64,000 nucleotides of DNA from Sphingomonas natans. GTDB taxonomy: Bacteria; Pseudomonadota; Alphaproteobacteria; Sphingomonadales; Sphingomonadaceae. Below, one piece after another: positions 9,275-18,089 of the stretch. The position numbers and the translations under genes are program-made. The notes under the pieces were generated by a model. That model saw only the letters and a list, made by a program, of their open reading frames with translations, ran no database searches and had not been told where the DNA came from. How positions within the stretch are numbered: position 1 is the stretch's first letter; each line of letters begins with the position of its first letter. The stretch covers positions 1 to 64,000 of the forward strand of contig NZ_JAUOTP010000008.1 of the NCBI RefSeq assembly GCF_030546695.1. Direction: 5' to 3'.

Positions 9275-10384
9275 TCAGTAAACCACCACGCTGCGGATGC
9301 TCTCCCCGGCATGCATCAGATCGAAGCCCTTGTTGATCTCGTCCAGCGTCAGCACGTGCGTGATCATCGGATCGATCTCGATCTTGCCGTTCATATACCA
9401 GTCGACGATCCTGGGCACGTCGGTCCGCCCCTTCGCACCGCCGAACGCCGATCCGCGCCAGTTGCGCCCGGTCACGAGCTGGAAGGGCCGCGTCGCGATC
9501 TCCTTGCCCGCCTCGGCCACGCCGATCACGATCGAGGTGCCCCAGCCGCGATGGCACGCCTCGAGCGCCTGCCGCATCACCTGCGTATTGCCCGTGCAGT
9601 CGAACGTATAGTCCGCGCCGCCATCGGTCAGCGCGACAAGGTGCGCGACGAGGTCGCCATCGATCTCGGAGGGGTTCACGAAATGGGTCATGCCGAAGCG
9701 CCGGCCCCATTCCTCACGCGCGGGATTGATGTCGACGCCGATGATCTTGTCGGCGCCGACCATCCGCGCGCCCTGCAGCACGTTGAGCCCGATCCCGCCC
9801 AGCCCGAAGACGATGACGTTCGAGCCGGGCTCGACCTTCGCGGTCTTCACCACCGCGCCGACGCCGGTCGTGACCCCGCAGCCGATATAGCAGCTCTTGT
9901 CGAACGGCGCGTCCTCGCGGATCTTCGCCACCGCGATCTCGGGCAGCACCGTGAAGTTCGAGAAGGTCGAGCAACCCATATAATGGAAGATCGGCTGGCC
10001 CTTGTAGCTGAACCGGCTCGTTCCGTCGGGCATCAGCCCCTTGCCCTGCGTCGCGCGGATCGCGGTGCACAAGTTGGTCTTGCCGCTGAGGCACGATTTA
10101 CACTGGCGGCATTCGGGCGTGTAGAGCGGGATCACATGATCGCCAGGCGCCACGCTGGTGACCCCCGCGCCGATCTCGCGGACGATGCCCGCGCCTTCAT
10201 GGCCGAGGATCGAGGGGAAGATACCCTCTGAATCGAGCCCGTCGAGCGTGTAGGCATCGGTATGGCAGATGCCCGTCGCCATGATCTCGACGAGCACCTC
10301 GCCCGCCTTCGGGCCTTCCAGATCCACCTCGACGATCTCCAGCGGGGTCTTCGCTTCGAACGCGACGGCGGCACGGGTCTTCAT
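9275..10384 (-). CDS. frmA: S-(hydroxymethyl)glutathione dehydrogenase, class III ADH
   Basis: A 369-residue zinc-dependent class III alcohol dehydrogenase. It oxidises the spontaneous adduct of formaldehyde and glutathione with NAD+ to S-formylglutathione. Visible features: [10 protein letters not shown] (catalytic zinc Cys), GHEGAG, the four structural-zinc cysteines in [17 protein letters not shown], and the Rossmann motif GLGGIGLNV. Start at 10384 has AAGGAG upstream. It heads the frmA-VOC-fghA operon. The 269 bases upstream (10385-10653), shared with the divergent protease gene, contain no other gene I can support. Confidence 0.96.
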   Translation of the reverse strand: MKTRAAVAFEAKTPLEIVEVDLEGPKAGEVLVEIMATGICHTDAYTLDGLDSEGIFPSILGHEGAGIVREIGAGVTSVAPGDHVIPLYTPECRQCKSCLSGKTNLCTAIRATQGKGLMPDGTSRFSYKGQPIFHYMGCSTFSNFTVLPEIAVAKIREDAPFDKSCYIGCGVTTGVGAVVKTAKVEPGSNVIVFGLGGIGLNVLQGARMVGADKIIGVDINPAREEWGRRFGMTHFVNPSEIDGDLVAHLVALTDGGADYTFDCTGNTQVMRQALEACHRGWGTSIVIGVAEAGKEIATRPFQLVTGRNWRGSAFGGAKGRTDVPRIVDWYMNGKIEIDPMITHVLTLDEINKGFDLMHAGESIRSVVVY

Positions 10385-10653
10385 GCGTCTCTCCTTGGAT
10401 CCGGACCTCCCGGACCACAATCGCGGCACGTTGAAAAGCCTGCTCTGCGGATCATCGGCGCCAACATCTTCGTCGCATCCTGCGACATGCCCGTCTCGCC
10501 GGTTTTGGCGACGCGCCCGCTTATGGTAAGTCGCAGTCCAGTTCCTCGTCCGGAAACGCGATCCGCACGAGGCGGCCGCATCCGGGGCCATCGGAACATC
10601 GTATCTTCCACGACGGTGCCATTGCCGCCCGCTTCGCAATTGCGGACCATGCC

Positions 10654-11304
10654 ATGACGACGATCGAGACCGAGACGCCCGAGCCGAAGAAGCGCCGTCG
10701 CATGAAGCCGACGTCGGAGACGCTGCGCCGCGCCGCACGGCGCACCGATATCTCGCGCAAGCTCCGCCGCCGCGACGTGACCTCGGTGATGGCAGGCGTC
10801 GCGCTCGGTGTGGCCGGCCTGATGATGCCGAAGGCGATCGACCGACATTATGCGACTTCCGCCCGCGCCGCGGTGGCGTCGAGCGATCTCTCCGCGCTGC
10901 CCGCCGTCGTCGAGGCGCCCGATCCCGATGCACCTATCTCGCCGACCGCGACCTCGCTCCGCCGCGCCACCGATGGCCTGTTCTACGCGACCGCGCTCAT
11001 CAACGGCCAGCCGGTCCGCTTCCTCGTCGATACGGGCGCCAGCGTCGTGACGCTGACCGAGGAGGACGCCAAACGGCTTGATATCATGCCCGACAGCCTG
11101 ACGAGCGGCCGCGCCGAGACCGCCAATGGCCGCGCCGTGTTCGGCTGGACGCAGATCGCCACGGTCGAGGTCGCGGGGCACCGGGTCGAGGATGTCCGCG
11201 CCGCCGTGCTCTCGAACGATGCCGGCGTCTCGCTGCTCGGCCAGAACCTCCTGGCGCGTCTCGGGCGCGTGCGGATGGAGAAGGACAAGATCATCATCGG
11301 CTGA
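10654..11304 (+). CDS. Membrane-anchored retropepsin-like aspartic protease
   Basis: A 216-residue clan AA protein of the TIGR02281-type bacterial aspartyl proteases. A very basic N-terminus (residues 10-40) is followed by one membrane segment (about 43-58) and a periplasmic domain. The active-site triad FLVDTGAS has its Asp at about residue 126, and the family's second hydrophobic signature [11 protein letters not shown] lies near residue 200. One active site per chain implies a homodimer, as in retroviral enzymes. Substrates are unknown. Confidence 0.85.
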   Translation: MTTIETETPEPKKRRRMKPTSETLRRAARRTDISRKLRRRDVTSVMAGVALGVAGLMMPKAIDRHYATSARAAVASSDLSALPAVVEAPDPDAPISPTATSLRRATDGLFYATALINGQPVRFLVDTGASVVTLTEEDAKRLDIMPDSLTSGRAETANGRAVFGWTQIATVEVAGHRVEDVRAAVLSNDAGVSLLGQNLLARLGRVRMEKDKIIIG

Positions 11305-11410
11305 ACGCATCGGTGACCGATCGGCGGACGCGCGGCGCTCCTCCAGTTCGGATGAGGTGAATCGACCGATCCACTGATACTCTCTCCAAAACGACTCGAT
11401 GGAGAGCGCG

Positions 11411-11593
11411 ATGCCGGAGGGCGAGACCGAGGCCGCATATTTCATGCGGAGGGCGAAGGAGGAGTCGCGGCTCGCCTTGTGCGCCGGCAAGCCCGAAGTG
11501 GCGAGCGCCCATCACGGCCTGTCGATCGAATATTCGAAGCGCGCCAAATCCGCCTTCCCGCAATTCGCCGAAGCAAGCGCGAAGCCGGTCTGA
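11411..11593 (+). CDS. Small hypothetical protein (60 aa)
   Basis: A short acidic-then-basic soluble protein with a helical core (AAYFMRRAKEESRLAL) and one Cys. I do not recognise a family. Start chosen at 11411 because GGAGAG lies four bases upstream; an in-frame ATG at 11399 is possible. The 251 bases after it (11594-11844) hold no gene and should contain the promoter of the regulatory operon that follows. Confidence 0.55.
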   Translation: MPEGETEAAYFMRRAKEESRLALCAGKPEVASAHHGLSIEYSKRAKSAFPQFAEASAKPV

Positions 11594-11844
11594 TTGAGGA
11601 GCGGAAGCACCAAAGCGTGCCCCGCCCCCTGGAAAGTGGGAAGGCCCCAGTCGGATCGCCGGGAGATCATCACGGCTACGGCGCCGTCTCCCGCGATTGC
11701 GCCGGCCGGCCCGGCCGTGACCTTGCTGCTCTAGTGCGCCTTTTCGTGGCAAGCGCGGTGGTCAGATGGCTGCCTGCCCGCCCCGGGATGCAGGATCGGC
11801 GTTCGGCCCTCGACATTCGCGAACGGCACGCGGAAGGGGGGGGC

Positions 11845-12534
11845 ATGGGCCGCAAGATCCTGATCATCGAAGACGATGTGCCCACCGCGACCTATATTGC
11901 GGCGGCGCTTCACGAGCATGGCATGACGACGGACCATGCCGCGACCGGCCGGGACGGTGTCTTTCACGCAACCGATGCCACATATGACTGCATCATCCTG
12001 GACCGGATGCTGCCGGGCATGAACGGCATGTCGGTGCTGGGCGCGATCCGCGGCGCCGGGATCACCACCCCCGTCATCATCCTCTCGGCGATGGGCTCCG
12101 CCGAGGATCGCATCGGCGGGCTCGAGGGCGGCGCCGACGACTATCTGGTCAAGCCGTTCGCGCTGGGAGAATTGCTGGCGCGCATCAAGCTCCTGCTTCG
12201 TCATGCCGACGGCCAGCGCGGTGCGCCCGAGACGAAGCTGATCTCCGCCGATCTGGAAATGGACCTGCTGGCACACGTCGTCCGCCGCGCGGGACGCGTC
12301 ATCGATCTCCAGCCTCGCGAATATCGGCTCCTCGAATATATGCTGCGTCATGCCGGCCAGGTCGTGACGCGCACGATGCTGCTGGAAGGCGTTTGGGACT
12401 ATCACTTCGATCCCGGTACCAACGTGATCGACGTCCATGTCAGCCGGTTGCGAAAGAAGATCGACATGCCCGGCTTGCCGCCCTTGCTCTACACAGTGCG
12501 CGGTTCGGGTTACCGCCTCGGCGCGGAAGGCTGA
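11845..12534 (+). CDS. OmpR/PhoB-family response regulator
   Basis: A 229-residue DNA-binding response regulator. The receiver domain (1-120) has the acidic pair EDD at 9-11, phospho-acceptor Asp in ILDRMLPG at residue 53, and Lys in LVKPF. The C-terminal winged helix (about 130-225) has DLQPREYRLLEYML and DVHVSRLRKKID. Start at 11845 lies just after a G-rich ribosome site. The histidine kinase gene begins 2 bases after its stop. It is the first gene of a seven-gene unit running to 18955, so it most likely controls that unit, possibly autogenously. Confidence 0.93.
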   Translation: MGRKILIIEDDVPTATYIAAALHEHGMTTDHAATGRDGVFHATDATYDCIILDRMLPGMNGMSVLGAIRGAGITTPVIILSAMGSAEDRIGGLEGGADDYLVKPFALGELLARIKLLLRHADGQRGAPETKLISADLEMDLLAHVVRRAGRVIDLQPREYRLLEYMLRHAGQVVTRTMLLEGVWDYHFDPGTNVIDVHVSRLRKKIDMPGLPPLLYTVRGSGYRLGAEG

Positions 12535-12536
12535 CC

Positions 12537-13913
12537 ATGCGCCTGCTGCAATCGACGACGGCGAGGATCGCGGCTCTGGTGTTCGTGCTCCAGCTCGGCG
12601 CGGCGGGCACGCTGCTGGTCGCGGTCCGGCTGCTGACCACGACCGAGCTGACCGCCTTTGCCCAATCCCAGGCGGTCGCGACGCGCGACGCGCTCACCCG
12701 CGGAAACCCGGCGACCCCGTCCGTGCTGCTGGCCGAGCGGATCACGCAATCGCTCGCGCTCGGGCGCAGCCCGGGTTCGGTGATGCTTCTCGTCGACGGC
12801 GCCGGACGGCGCCTGGCCGGCAACCTCGCCACATGGCCTGCTGCGCTTCCCGCCTCGCAGGGCGGCGCGATGACCGAGCTGCTGCGCATCGGGCGGGACA
12901 AGAGCGAACGGATGCGCATCATTGTCACGCCGGTGCCCGGCGGCGGCCGGCTTCTCACCGGGCATGTGATCGAGATTGAACGTCACTTCACGGTCCTGCT
13001 CGGCGAGGCGCTGCTGAGCGCAATCGCGCTGGCCGTGGCGCTCGCTGTGCTAGCAGGCTGGATCACGGCGCGGCTGATCGAAAACAGGCTCAGGGTCGTC
13101 GTCGATACCGCGCGGACCGTCGCGATGGGGGATCTCGGACAGCGCGTACCGCTCGACGGCGGCGGCGACGCCTTCGCCGAGCTCGGCACGGCCGTGAACA
13201 TGATGCTCGATCGCATCACGATGCTGATGACCGAGCTGAAGGTCGCAACCGACGGGCTTGCCCATGATCTGCGGTCGCCACTCACGCGCCTGCGCTCCAC
13301 GCTGGAGCGCGCGCTTGCGCTCGGAGAGAGCGAAGCGGCGCGCGCGCTCATCGAACGCGGGATGGACGAAGGCGACCGCCTCCTGGCGATGCTCGACACC
13401 GCGCTTCGTATCACGCGCGCCGAAGCGGGGCTCGGGCGCGAGGGCTTCGTGTCCACGGACATCGGCGCGATGATCGCAGATATCGCCGAAGTCTATGGGC
13501 CGGTCGCGGAGGATCTCGGTGTGACGATCCGGACCGAGACCGAGCCGGGTCTCGTTGCAATGGTCCACCGCGAACTGCTCGGGCAGACGCTCGCCAATTT
13601 GATCGACAATGCGCTCAAATACGGCGTCGGACCGGTCGACGTCCGGGCGCGGAACGAGGCGGACCGCATCGTCGTCGGCGTCAGCGATCGTGGCCCGGGC
13701 ATCGCCGCGGCCGATCATCACGAGGCGCTTCGCCGTTTCGGCAGGCTGGATGCGGCCCGCTCCTCGACGGGCGCGGGACTAGGCCTGCCGCTCGCCGCCG
13801 CAGTCGCGCGGCTCCACGGCGGCAGTCTCGCTCTCAACGACAATCTGCCGGGTCTTTGGGTGACGATCACGCTTCCGGCGGGAACGCCCAAAGCAAAGAT
13901 TACATCGATTTAA
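12537..13913 (+). CDS. Sensor histidine kinase
   Basis: A 458-residue membrane kinase partner of the preceding regulator. It has a first membrane segment (about 12-34), a short periplasmic sensor loop of about 125 residues, a second membrane segment (about 160-182), HAMP, then the HisKA phosphorylation site LAHDLRSPLTRLR (His about 243). The ATPase domain has N box LIDNALKYG, G1 DRGPGI and G2 GAGLGLPLA. The periplasmic loop has no motif I recognise, so the signal is unknown. A 45-base gap separates it from the lipoprotein gene. Confidence 0.93.
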   Translation: MRLLQSTTARIAALVFVLQLGAAGTLLVAVRLLTTTELTAFAQSQAVATRDALTRGNPATPSVLLAERITQSLALGRSPGSVMLLVDGAGRRLAGNLATWPAALPASQGGAMTELLRIGRDKSERMRIIVTPVPGGGRLLTGHVIEIERHFTVLLGEALLSAIALAVALAVLAGWITARLIENRLRVVVDTARTVAMGDLGQRVPLDGGGDAFAELGTAVNMMLDRITMLMTELKVATDGLAHDLRSPLTRLRSTLERALALGESEAARALIERGMDEGDRLLAMLDTALRITRAEAGLGREGFVSTDIGAMIADIAEVYGPVAEDLGVTIRTETEPGLVAMVHRELLGQTLANLIDNALKYGVGPVDVRARNEADRIVVGVSDRGPGIAAADHHEALRRFGRLDAARSSTGAGLGLPLAAAVARLHGGSLALNDNLPGLWVTITLPAGTPKAKITSI

Positions 13914-13958
13914 TGATCCGTCCACGCTGGCGGCAGCCGGCGGCGGCTATCGGGCGGA

Positions 13959-15101
13959 ATGTCCCCGACACCATCACGTAAACGCTTCCTGGTCACGGCG
14001 CTCTCGGCGGGCCTTCTCGTGCTCGCAGGGTGCGCCGAGCGCATGATGACGCAGCCGGCTTATTATAGCGGCCCGCGTTCCGATCATTTCGACGGCAAGC
14101 ACTTCTTCAATCCCGAGGGCGAAAGCGGTTCCGGCGGCGCGCAAAAGGACGGCATCGTCCGCTTCCTGGAGATCGGCGCGGGCGACACCAAGCACGTGCC
14201 ATGGCCCCGCATTCCCGTGCATCAGACGGTCCCTCCGCGTCGCGTCGAGGGCGATGCCATGCGCGTCACCTGGATCGGTCACGCCTCGACGCTGGTGCAG
14301 ACCGACGGCCTCAACATCCTGTTCGATCCGGTGTGGGCGGACCGGTCCTCGCCGGTCCAGTTCGCGGGGCCCGAGCGCGTTCGCGCTCCCGGCGTGAAGC
14401 TCGAGGATCTGCCGCCGATCGATCTGATCCTCATCAGCCACGACCATTACGACCATCTCGATCTGGACACGCTTCGCTATCTGGCCAAGCGCGATCATCC
14501 GCGGATCGTCACCGGTCTCGGCAACGATCGGCTGCTCGCCGGATATGGGCTCAGCGCGACCGCCGGCGACTGGGGGCAGATCATCCCCGTACGGCCCGGC
14601 GTCTCCGTCCGTGTGATGCGCGCTCATCATTGGAGCGCACGCTGGCTCAACGACAAGGACAGCACGCTGTGGGCGGGCTTCCGAGTCATGTTGCCCGGCG
14701 GGGACGTCTATTATTCAGGCGATACCGGTCCCGGCGACATGGCGTGGGCGCGCGAGGCGGCGGCCGGCCCGCGGCCGCGCTTGGCGCTGCTGCCGATAGC
14801 GCCTTACAAGATCGCGTCGACCCCGACCGGCAATCATATCGATCCCGATCAGGCGGTTGCCGCCTTCGCCATGATGAACCCGGCTTTTGCCTTGGGCGTG
14901 CATTGGGGCACCTTCCAGCTCGGAGACGAACCGATCGACGGCGCACCCGAGCGGCTGCGCGCGGCGCTGATCGCGCGCGGCATCGATCCGGCGCGGTTCC
15001 GCACCACCGAACCCGGCCAGGGGTGGGAAATCCCGTCTCTCCCAAGACCGCTGACGGCACGGCCGCCCTCTCGCAAAACCTCAACAGGACAAGCAGCATG
15101 A
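13959..15101 (+). CDS. Metallo-beta-lactamase-fold lipoprotein (NAPE-PLD/UlaG-like)
   Basis: A 380-residue protein with a lipoprotein signal (LVLAGC, Cys 25), so anchored to a membrane facing the periplasm. The hydrolase domain carries WIGHASTLV, the dinuclear zinc motif SHDHYDHLD (about residues 159-167), RAHHWSAR, YSGDTG and LGVHWGTF. These are the marks of the family that includes N-acyl-phosphatidylethanolamine phospholipase D. By homology it could cleave a phosphodiester, for example in a lipid or glycolipid; the actual substrate is unknown. Its stop overlaps the next start (ATGA), tying it to the kinase and flippase genes. Confidence 0.87.
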   Translation: MSPTPSRKRFLVTALSAGLLVLAGCAERMMTQPAYYSGPRSDHFDGKHFFNPEGESGSGGAQKDGIVRFLEIGAGDTKHVPWPRIPVHQTVPPRRVEGDAMRVTWIGHASTLVQTDGLNILFDPVWADRSSPVQFAGPERVRAPGVKLEDLPPIDLILISHDHYDHLDLDTLRYLAKRDHPRIVTGLGNDRLLAGYGLSATAGDWGQIIPVRPGVSVRVMRAHHWSARWLNDKDSTLWAGFRVMLPGGDVYYSGDTGPGDMAWAREAAAGPRPRLALLPIAPYKIASTPTGNHIDPDQAVAAFAMMNPAFALGVHWGTFQLGDEPIDGAPERLRAALIARGIDPARFRTTEPGQGWEIPSLPRPLTARPPSRKTSTGQAA

Positions 15102-16033
15102 TCCGATCGCGCACGCGCCTTCGCTGGACGCAGGGGCTCGTTTTTGCAGGGCTGGCGCTCGGCCTGATCCTGCTCGCCAGCCACGTCCATCGCAACCTGA
15201 TCGAGGCGGAGCTGGCGCTGTCGACCTTGCTGTTGCTTACCGTGCTGGGCTCGATCGAAGCGGTGGAGCGCGATGCCGTGCTGATGCGCGGGACGCTCGC
15301 TCCGCTCATCGCGATCGTCGGCACGGACGGCTCGGGCAAGTCCACTCTGTCGGCGGACATGTGCCGTTCGTTCGTCCGGAAGCGGCCGACCGCACTCGCC
15401 TATCTCGGTCTGGGCACCGGCGACCTCGGCAATCGCATCAAGCAGTGGCCGATCATCGGCGCCCGCATCGAGCGCAAGCTCGCGCGCAAGGCCTCGCAGA
15501 CGCGGGACGTGCGCGAGAAGATCCCGGGTCTGCCCACCGCGCTCGTGGTCTATGGCCTGTCGCTGCTTCGCGTCCATCGCTTCCGCCGCGTCCTGGCGTT
15601 GCGAAGCCGCGGCATTGCGGTGATCACCGATCGCTATCCGCAGGAGGAGATACCGGGTTTCTACGACGGTCCCGGCCTCGCCGCGGCGCGGCCGGGCAGC
15701 CGGATCGTCGCGCGGCTCGCCGCGCGTGAGTTGCGGCTCTACCAATGGATGGCAAGCTTCACCCCCGATCTCGTGCTGCGACTGAACGTCGATGCCGCGA
15801 CCGCGCTCGCCCGCAAGCCGGACCACAAGGCGCATCTGGTTGCCGCGAAGGTGGCGGTCACGCCGCTGCTGCGGTTTCACGACGCGCCGATCGTCGATAT
15901 CGACGCGACGGCGAGCTATGATCAGGTGCGCAGGCAGGCCTTCGCCTCGGTCGAAGGCATTCTGGGACGGCAGCCGCAATCTGCGGAGCGTCAGCCGCGG
16001 TCCGATTCCGGCACATTCGCGGTCCAGGCATAG
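15098..16033 (+). CDS. Membrane-anchored thymidylate-kinase-like P-loop protein
   Basis: A 311-residue protein with two hydrophobic N-terminal segments (about 12-29 and 37-52) and then a P-loop kinase domain. Walker A is GTDGSGKST (75-83) and the DRY motif typical of thymidylate-kinase folds is at 178-180, followed by PQEEIPGFYDGPGL. The C-terminal part has LRLNVDAATALARKPDH. dTMP kinases are about 210 residues and soluble, so this is not the housekeeping enzyme. Similar proteins occur in polysaccharide clusters with undefined substrates. It overlaps the lipoprotein gene and is followed after 2 bases by a soluble relative. Confidence 0.75.
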   Translation: MIRSRTRLRWTQGLVFAGLALGLILLASHVHRNLIEAELALSTLLLLTVLGSIEAVERDAVLMRGTLAPLIAIVGTDGSGKSTLSADMCRSFVRKRPTALAYLGLGTGDLGNRIKQWPIIGARIERKLARKASQTRDVREKIPGLPTALVVYGLSLLRVHRFRRVLALRSRGIAVITDRYPQEEIPGFYDGPGLAAARPGSRIVARLAARELRLYQWMASFTPDLVLRLNVDAATALARKPDHKAHLVAAKVAVTPLLRFHDAPIVDIDATASYDQVRRQAFASVEGILGRQPQSAERQPRSDSGTFAVQA

Positions 16034-16035
16034 AA

Positions 16036-16755
16036 ATGGGGACCAACACGCCCAGATCAGCGCCGCTCATCGCGCTCGTCGGCTCGGATGGCGCGGGCAA
16101 ATCGACCGTCGGCACCGAGTTGCTCAGCTGGATGCAGGCCCAGCGGCCAACCGAGCTCTGCCACCTTGGCAAGCAGACCGGCAATATCGCGCGCGCCATC
16201 GCCCGCTGGCCGATCTTCGGACGGCGCTTCGATCGCGTGCTGGATCACAAGACGAAGGAGGCCGAGGCCCCGGCGGGCCCCAGCACCGGCATCGCGATCA
16301 TCATCTATCTTCTGTCGATGCGGCGCGTGCACCGCTTTCGCCGCATGGAAAAGCTCCGGCAACGCGGCATCGCGATCCTCGCCGATCGTTTCCCGCAAAT
16401 CGACCTGCCCGGCGCGATCGATGGGCCGGGTCTGTCGGGAAAGACCCCGCGCGGCGCCCTGACGCGCTGGCTCGCGGCGCGCGAGCAGCGCCACTATGCG
16501 CGCATGGCGGCGCAGCGGCCCGATCTGGTGATACGGCTGACCGTCGATCTCGCGACTGCGGTCGCGCGGAAACCCGATCATCGGCCGAACTCGCTTGCCA
16601 TCAAGATCGCGAGCATCGCCCAGCTGCGGTTCGAAGGCGCACCGATCGTCGATGTCGATGCGACACAGCCGCTGGATCGCGTTCTCGATCAGGCCAGGCA
16701 GGCGATCGCGCGCGTTCTGGCGACCTATCCCCAGACCGGAGCATCGGGCCGGTGA
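16036..16755 (+). CDS. Second thymidylate-kinase-like P-loop protein
   Basis: A 239-residue soluble paralogue of the preceding gene. Walker A is GSDGAGKST (16-24), and LADRFPQIDLPG-IDGPGL around 115-130 mirrors the ITDRYPQEEIPG block of its neighbour. Both also share the RVHRFRR stretch and a RPD(L)V-RL-VD-ATA-ARKPDH segment near the end. It lacks the membrane segments. The pair looks like a tandem duplication, one copy membrane-bound and one soluble. Substrate unknown. Its stop overlaps the GTG start of the flippase gene. Confidence 0.75.
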   Translation: MGTNTPRSAPLIALVGSDGAGKSTVGTELLSWMQAQRPTELCHLGKQTGNIARAIARWPIFGRRFDRVLDHKTKEAEAPAGPSTGIAIIIYLLSMRRVHRFRRMEKLRQRGIAILADRFPQIDLPGAIDGPGLSGKTPRGALTRWLAAREQRHYARMAAQRPDLVIRLTVDLATAVARKPDHRPNSLAIKIASIAQLRFEGAPIVDVDATQPLDRVLDQARQAIARVLATYPQTGASGR

Positions 16756-18089
16756 AGCGCTGGATCGAGGACGGGCTGTTCCGCGCGGTGATGCGTAACG
16801 CCGGCTATCTGGCGTCGGGCAAGGCCGCCGGCGCAATACTGGGGCTTCTCGCGCTGGCCTGTGCAGGGCGCGGCCTGACCCCGGCCTTGTTCGGCACGCT
16901 GATGATCATTCATACCTACGCGAACGGCGTCGGCGCGCTCGCCAAGTTCCAGACGTGGCAGTTCATCATCCGCAGCGGCACCCCGGCGCTGCTCCGGGGC
17001 GATACGCATGTCGCCCGCGATACGGTCCGCTTCTCGACCGGGCTCGATCTGACGAGCGGGCTCGTCGGCATGATCGGCGCGATGCTGCTCCTGCCGGTCA
17101 TGGCGCGCTGGCTCGGCCTGCCGCACGCCGCACTGCTGCCCGCCTTGCTCTACTGCACGCTCGTTCCGACGATGACCGCAGCGACCCCGACCGGCACGCT
17201 GCGGATGCTCGACCGCTTCGATCTGATCGCCAGCCAGCAGGTGGTGACCCCGGCGCTGCGCGCGGCAGGAGCGGTGCTCGCTTTCCTGACACATGCGGGT
17301 TTCGGCGCGTTCGTAGCCACCTGGTACGTCGCCGATCTCGCCGGGGACCTCGTCCTGTGGGCGCTTGCCGCGCGTGAACTGAGGCGGCGCGACATGCTCT
17401 CGGCTTTTCGTCCCGGCCTGCTCGGCGTTGCCCGGCGCCTGCCCGGTGCGTGGGGCTTCGTGTGGACGACCAACGTCGCGCACTCGATCTATGCGGCATG
17501 GGGGCCGCTCAGCAATCTGGTGGTGGCGTCCGCACTCGGGCCCGCCGCCGCCGGTCTGTTCAAGATCGCGGCGACATTGGTGGATTCGACCACCAAGCCC
17601 GCCGACCTGCTCAGTCGCGGCTTCTATCCCGAAATCATGCGGCTCGATCCTGCCAGTCGCGATCCATGGCGGCTGGGACTGCGGCTCGGCCTGCTGTCCG
17701 CCTGCGTAGGCGTCGGGCTGGTGCTGCTGATCATGCTGGGCGGCGCTCCGGTGATCGGCGCGCTGTTCGGTCATCGCTATGTCGCGGCGGCCGGCCTGCT
17801 CCAGATCATGGCATGGTCGGTGGCGATCTCGACCGCGGCCTTCCCGCTCGAATCCTTACTCTACATGGTCGGACGCCAGAAGGCGGCGCTCGCGGCACAA
17901 GCCTGCGCCACCCTCGCCTACCTTCCCCTGCTGGACTGGCTGACGCGACGGGAGGGCCTATCCGGTGCTGGCTATGCGGTGCTGATCGGCACCGCGCTGA
18001 ACGCGTGCCTGATGCTGCTGCCGACTTTGCAGAGCTATCACGCTCGCCGGGCGACCGATCGACACGCGCCCTTAGGGCTTGCAGCATGA
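16752..18089 (+). CDS. Polysaccharide/oligosaccharide flippase-type membrane protein
   Basis: About 445 residues with a GTG start overlapping the preceding stop (GTGA). The chain is hydrophobic with roughly 12 predicted membrane segments, an amphipathic N-terminus (KRWIEDGLFRAVMRNAGYL) and the layout of the MATE/MVF-like polysaccharide exporters (Wzx/RfbX). Such proteins flip lipid-linked glycans across the inner membrane. No glycosyltransferase lies beside it, so the cargo must be made elsewhere or is not a typical O-unit. Upstream in-frame codons were rejected because they lie inside the kinase gene. Confidence 0.82.
   Translation: MKRWIEDGLFRAVMRNAGYLASGKAAGAILGLLALACAGRGLTPALFGTLMIIHTYANGVGALAKFQTWQFIIRSGTPALLRGDTHVARDTVRFSTGLDLTSGLVGMIGAMLLLPVMARWLGLPHAALLPALLYCTLVPTMTAATPTGTLRMLDRFDLIASQQVVTPALRAAGAVLAFLTHAGFGAFVATWYVADLAGDLVLWALAARELRRRDMLSAFRPGLLGVARRLPGAWGFVWTTNVAHSIYAAWGPLSNLVVASALGPAAAGLFKIAATLVDSTTKPADLLSRGFYPEIMRLDPASRDPWRLGLRLGLLSACVGVGLVLLIMLGGAPVIGALFGHRYVAAAGLLQIMAWSVAISTAAFPLESLLYMVGRQKAALAAQACATLAYLPLLDWLTRREGLSGAGYAVLIGTALNACLMLLPTLQSYHARRATDRHAPLGLAA

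Noticed and set aside
15098-16755. Housekeeping thymidylate kinase or PPK2 polyphosphate kinase
   Set aside because: Lengths and N-terminal membrane segments differ from dTMP kinase, and the PPK2 lid motifs are not seen.
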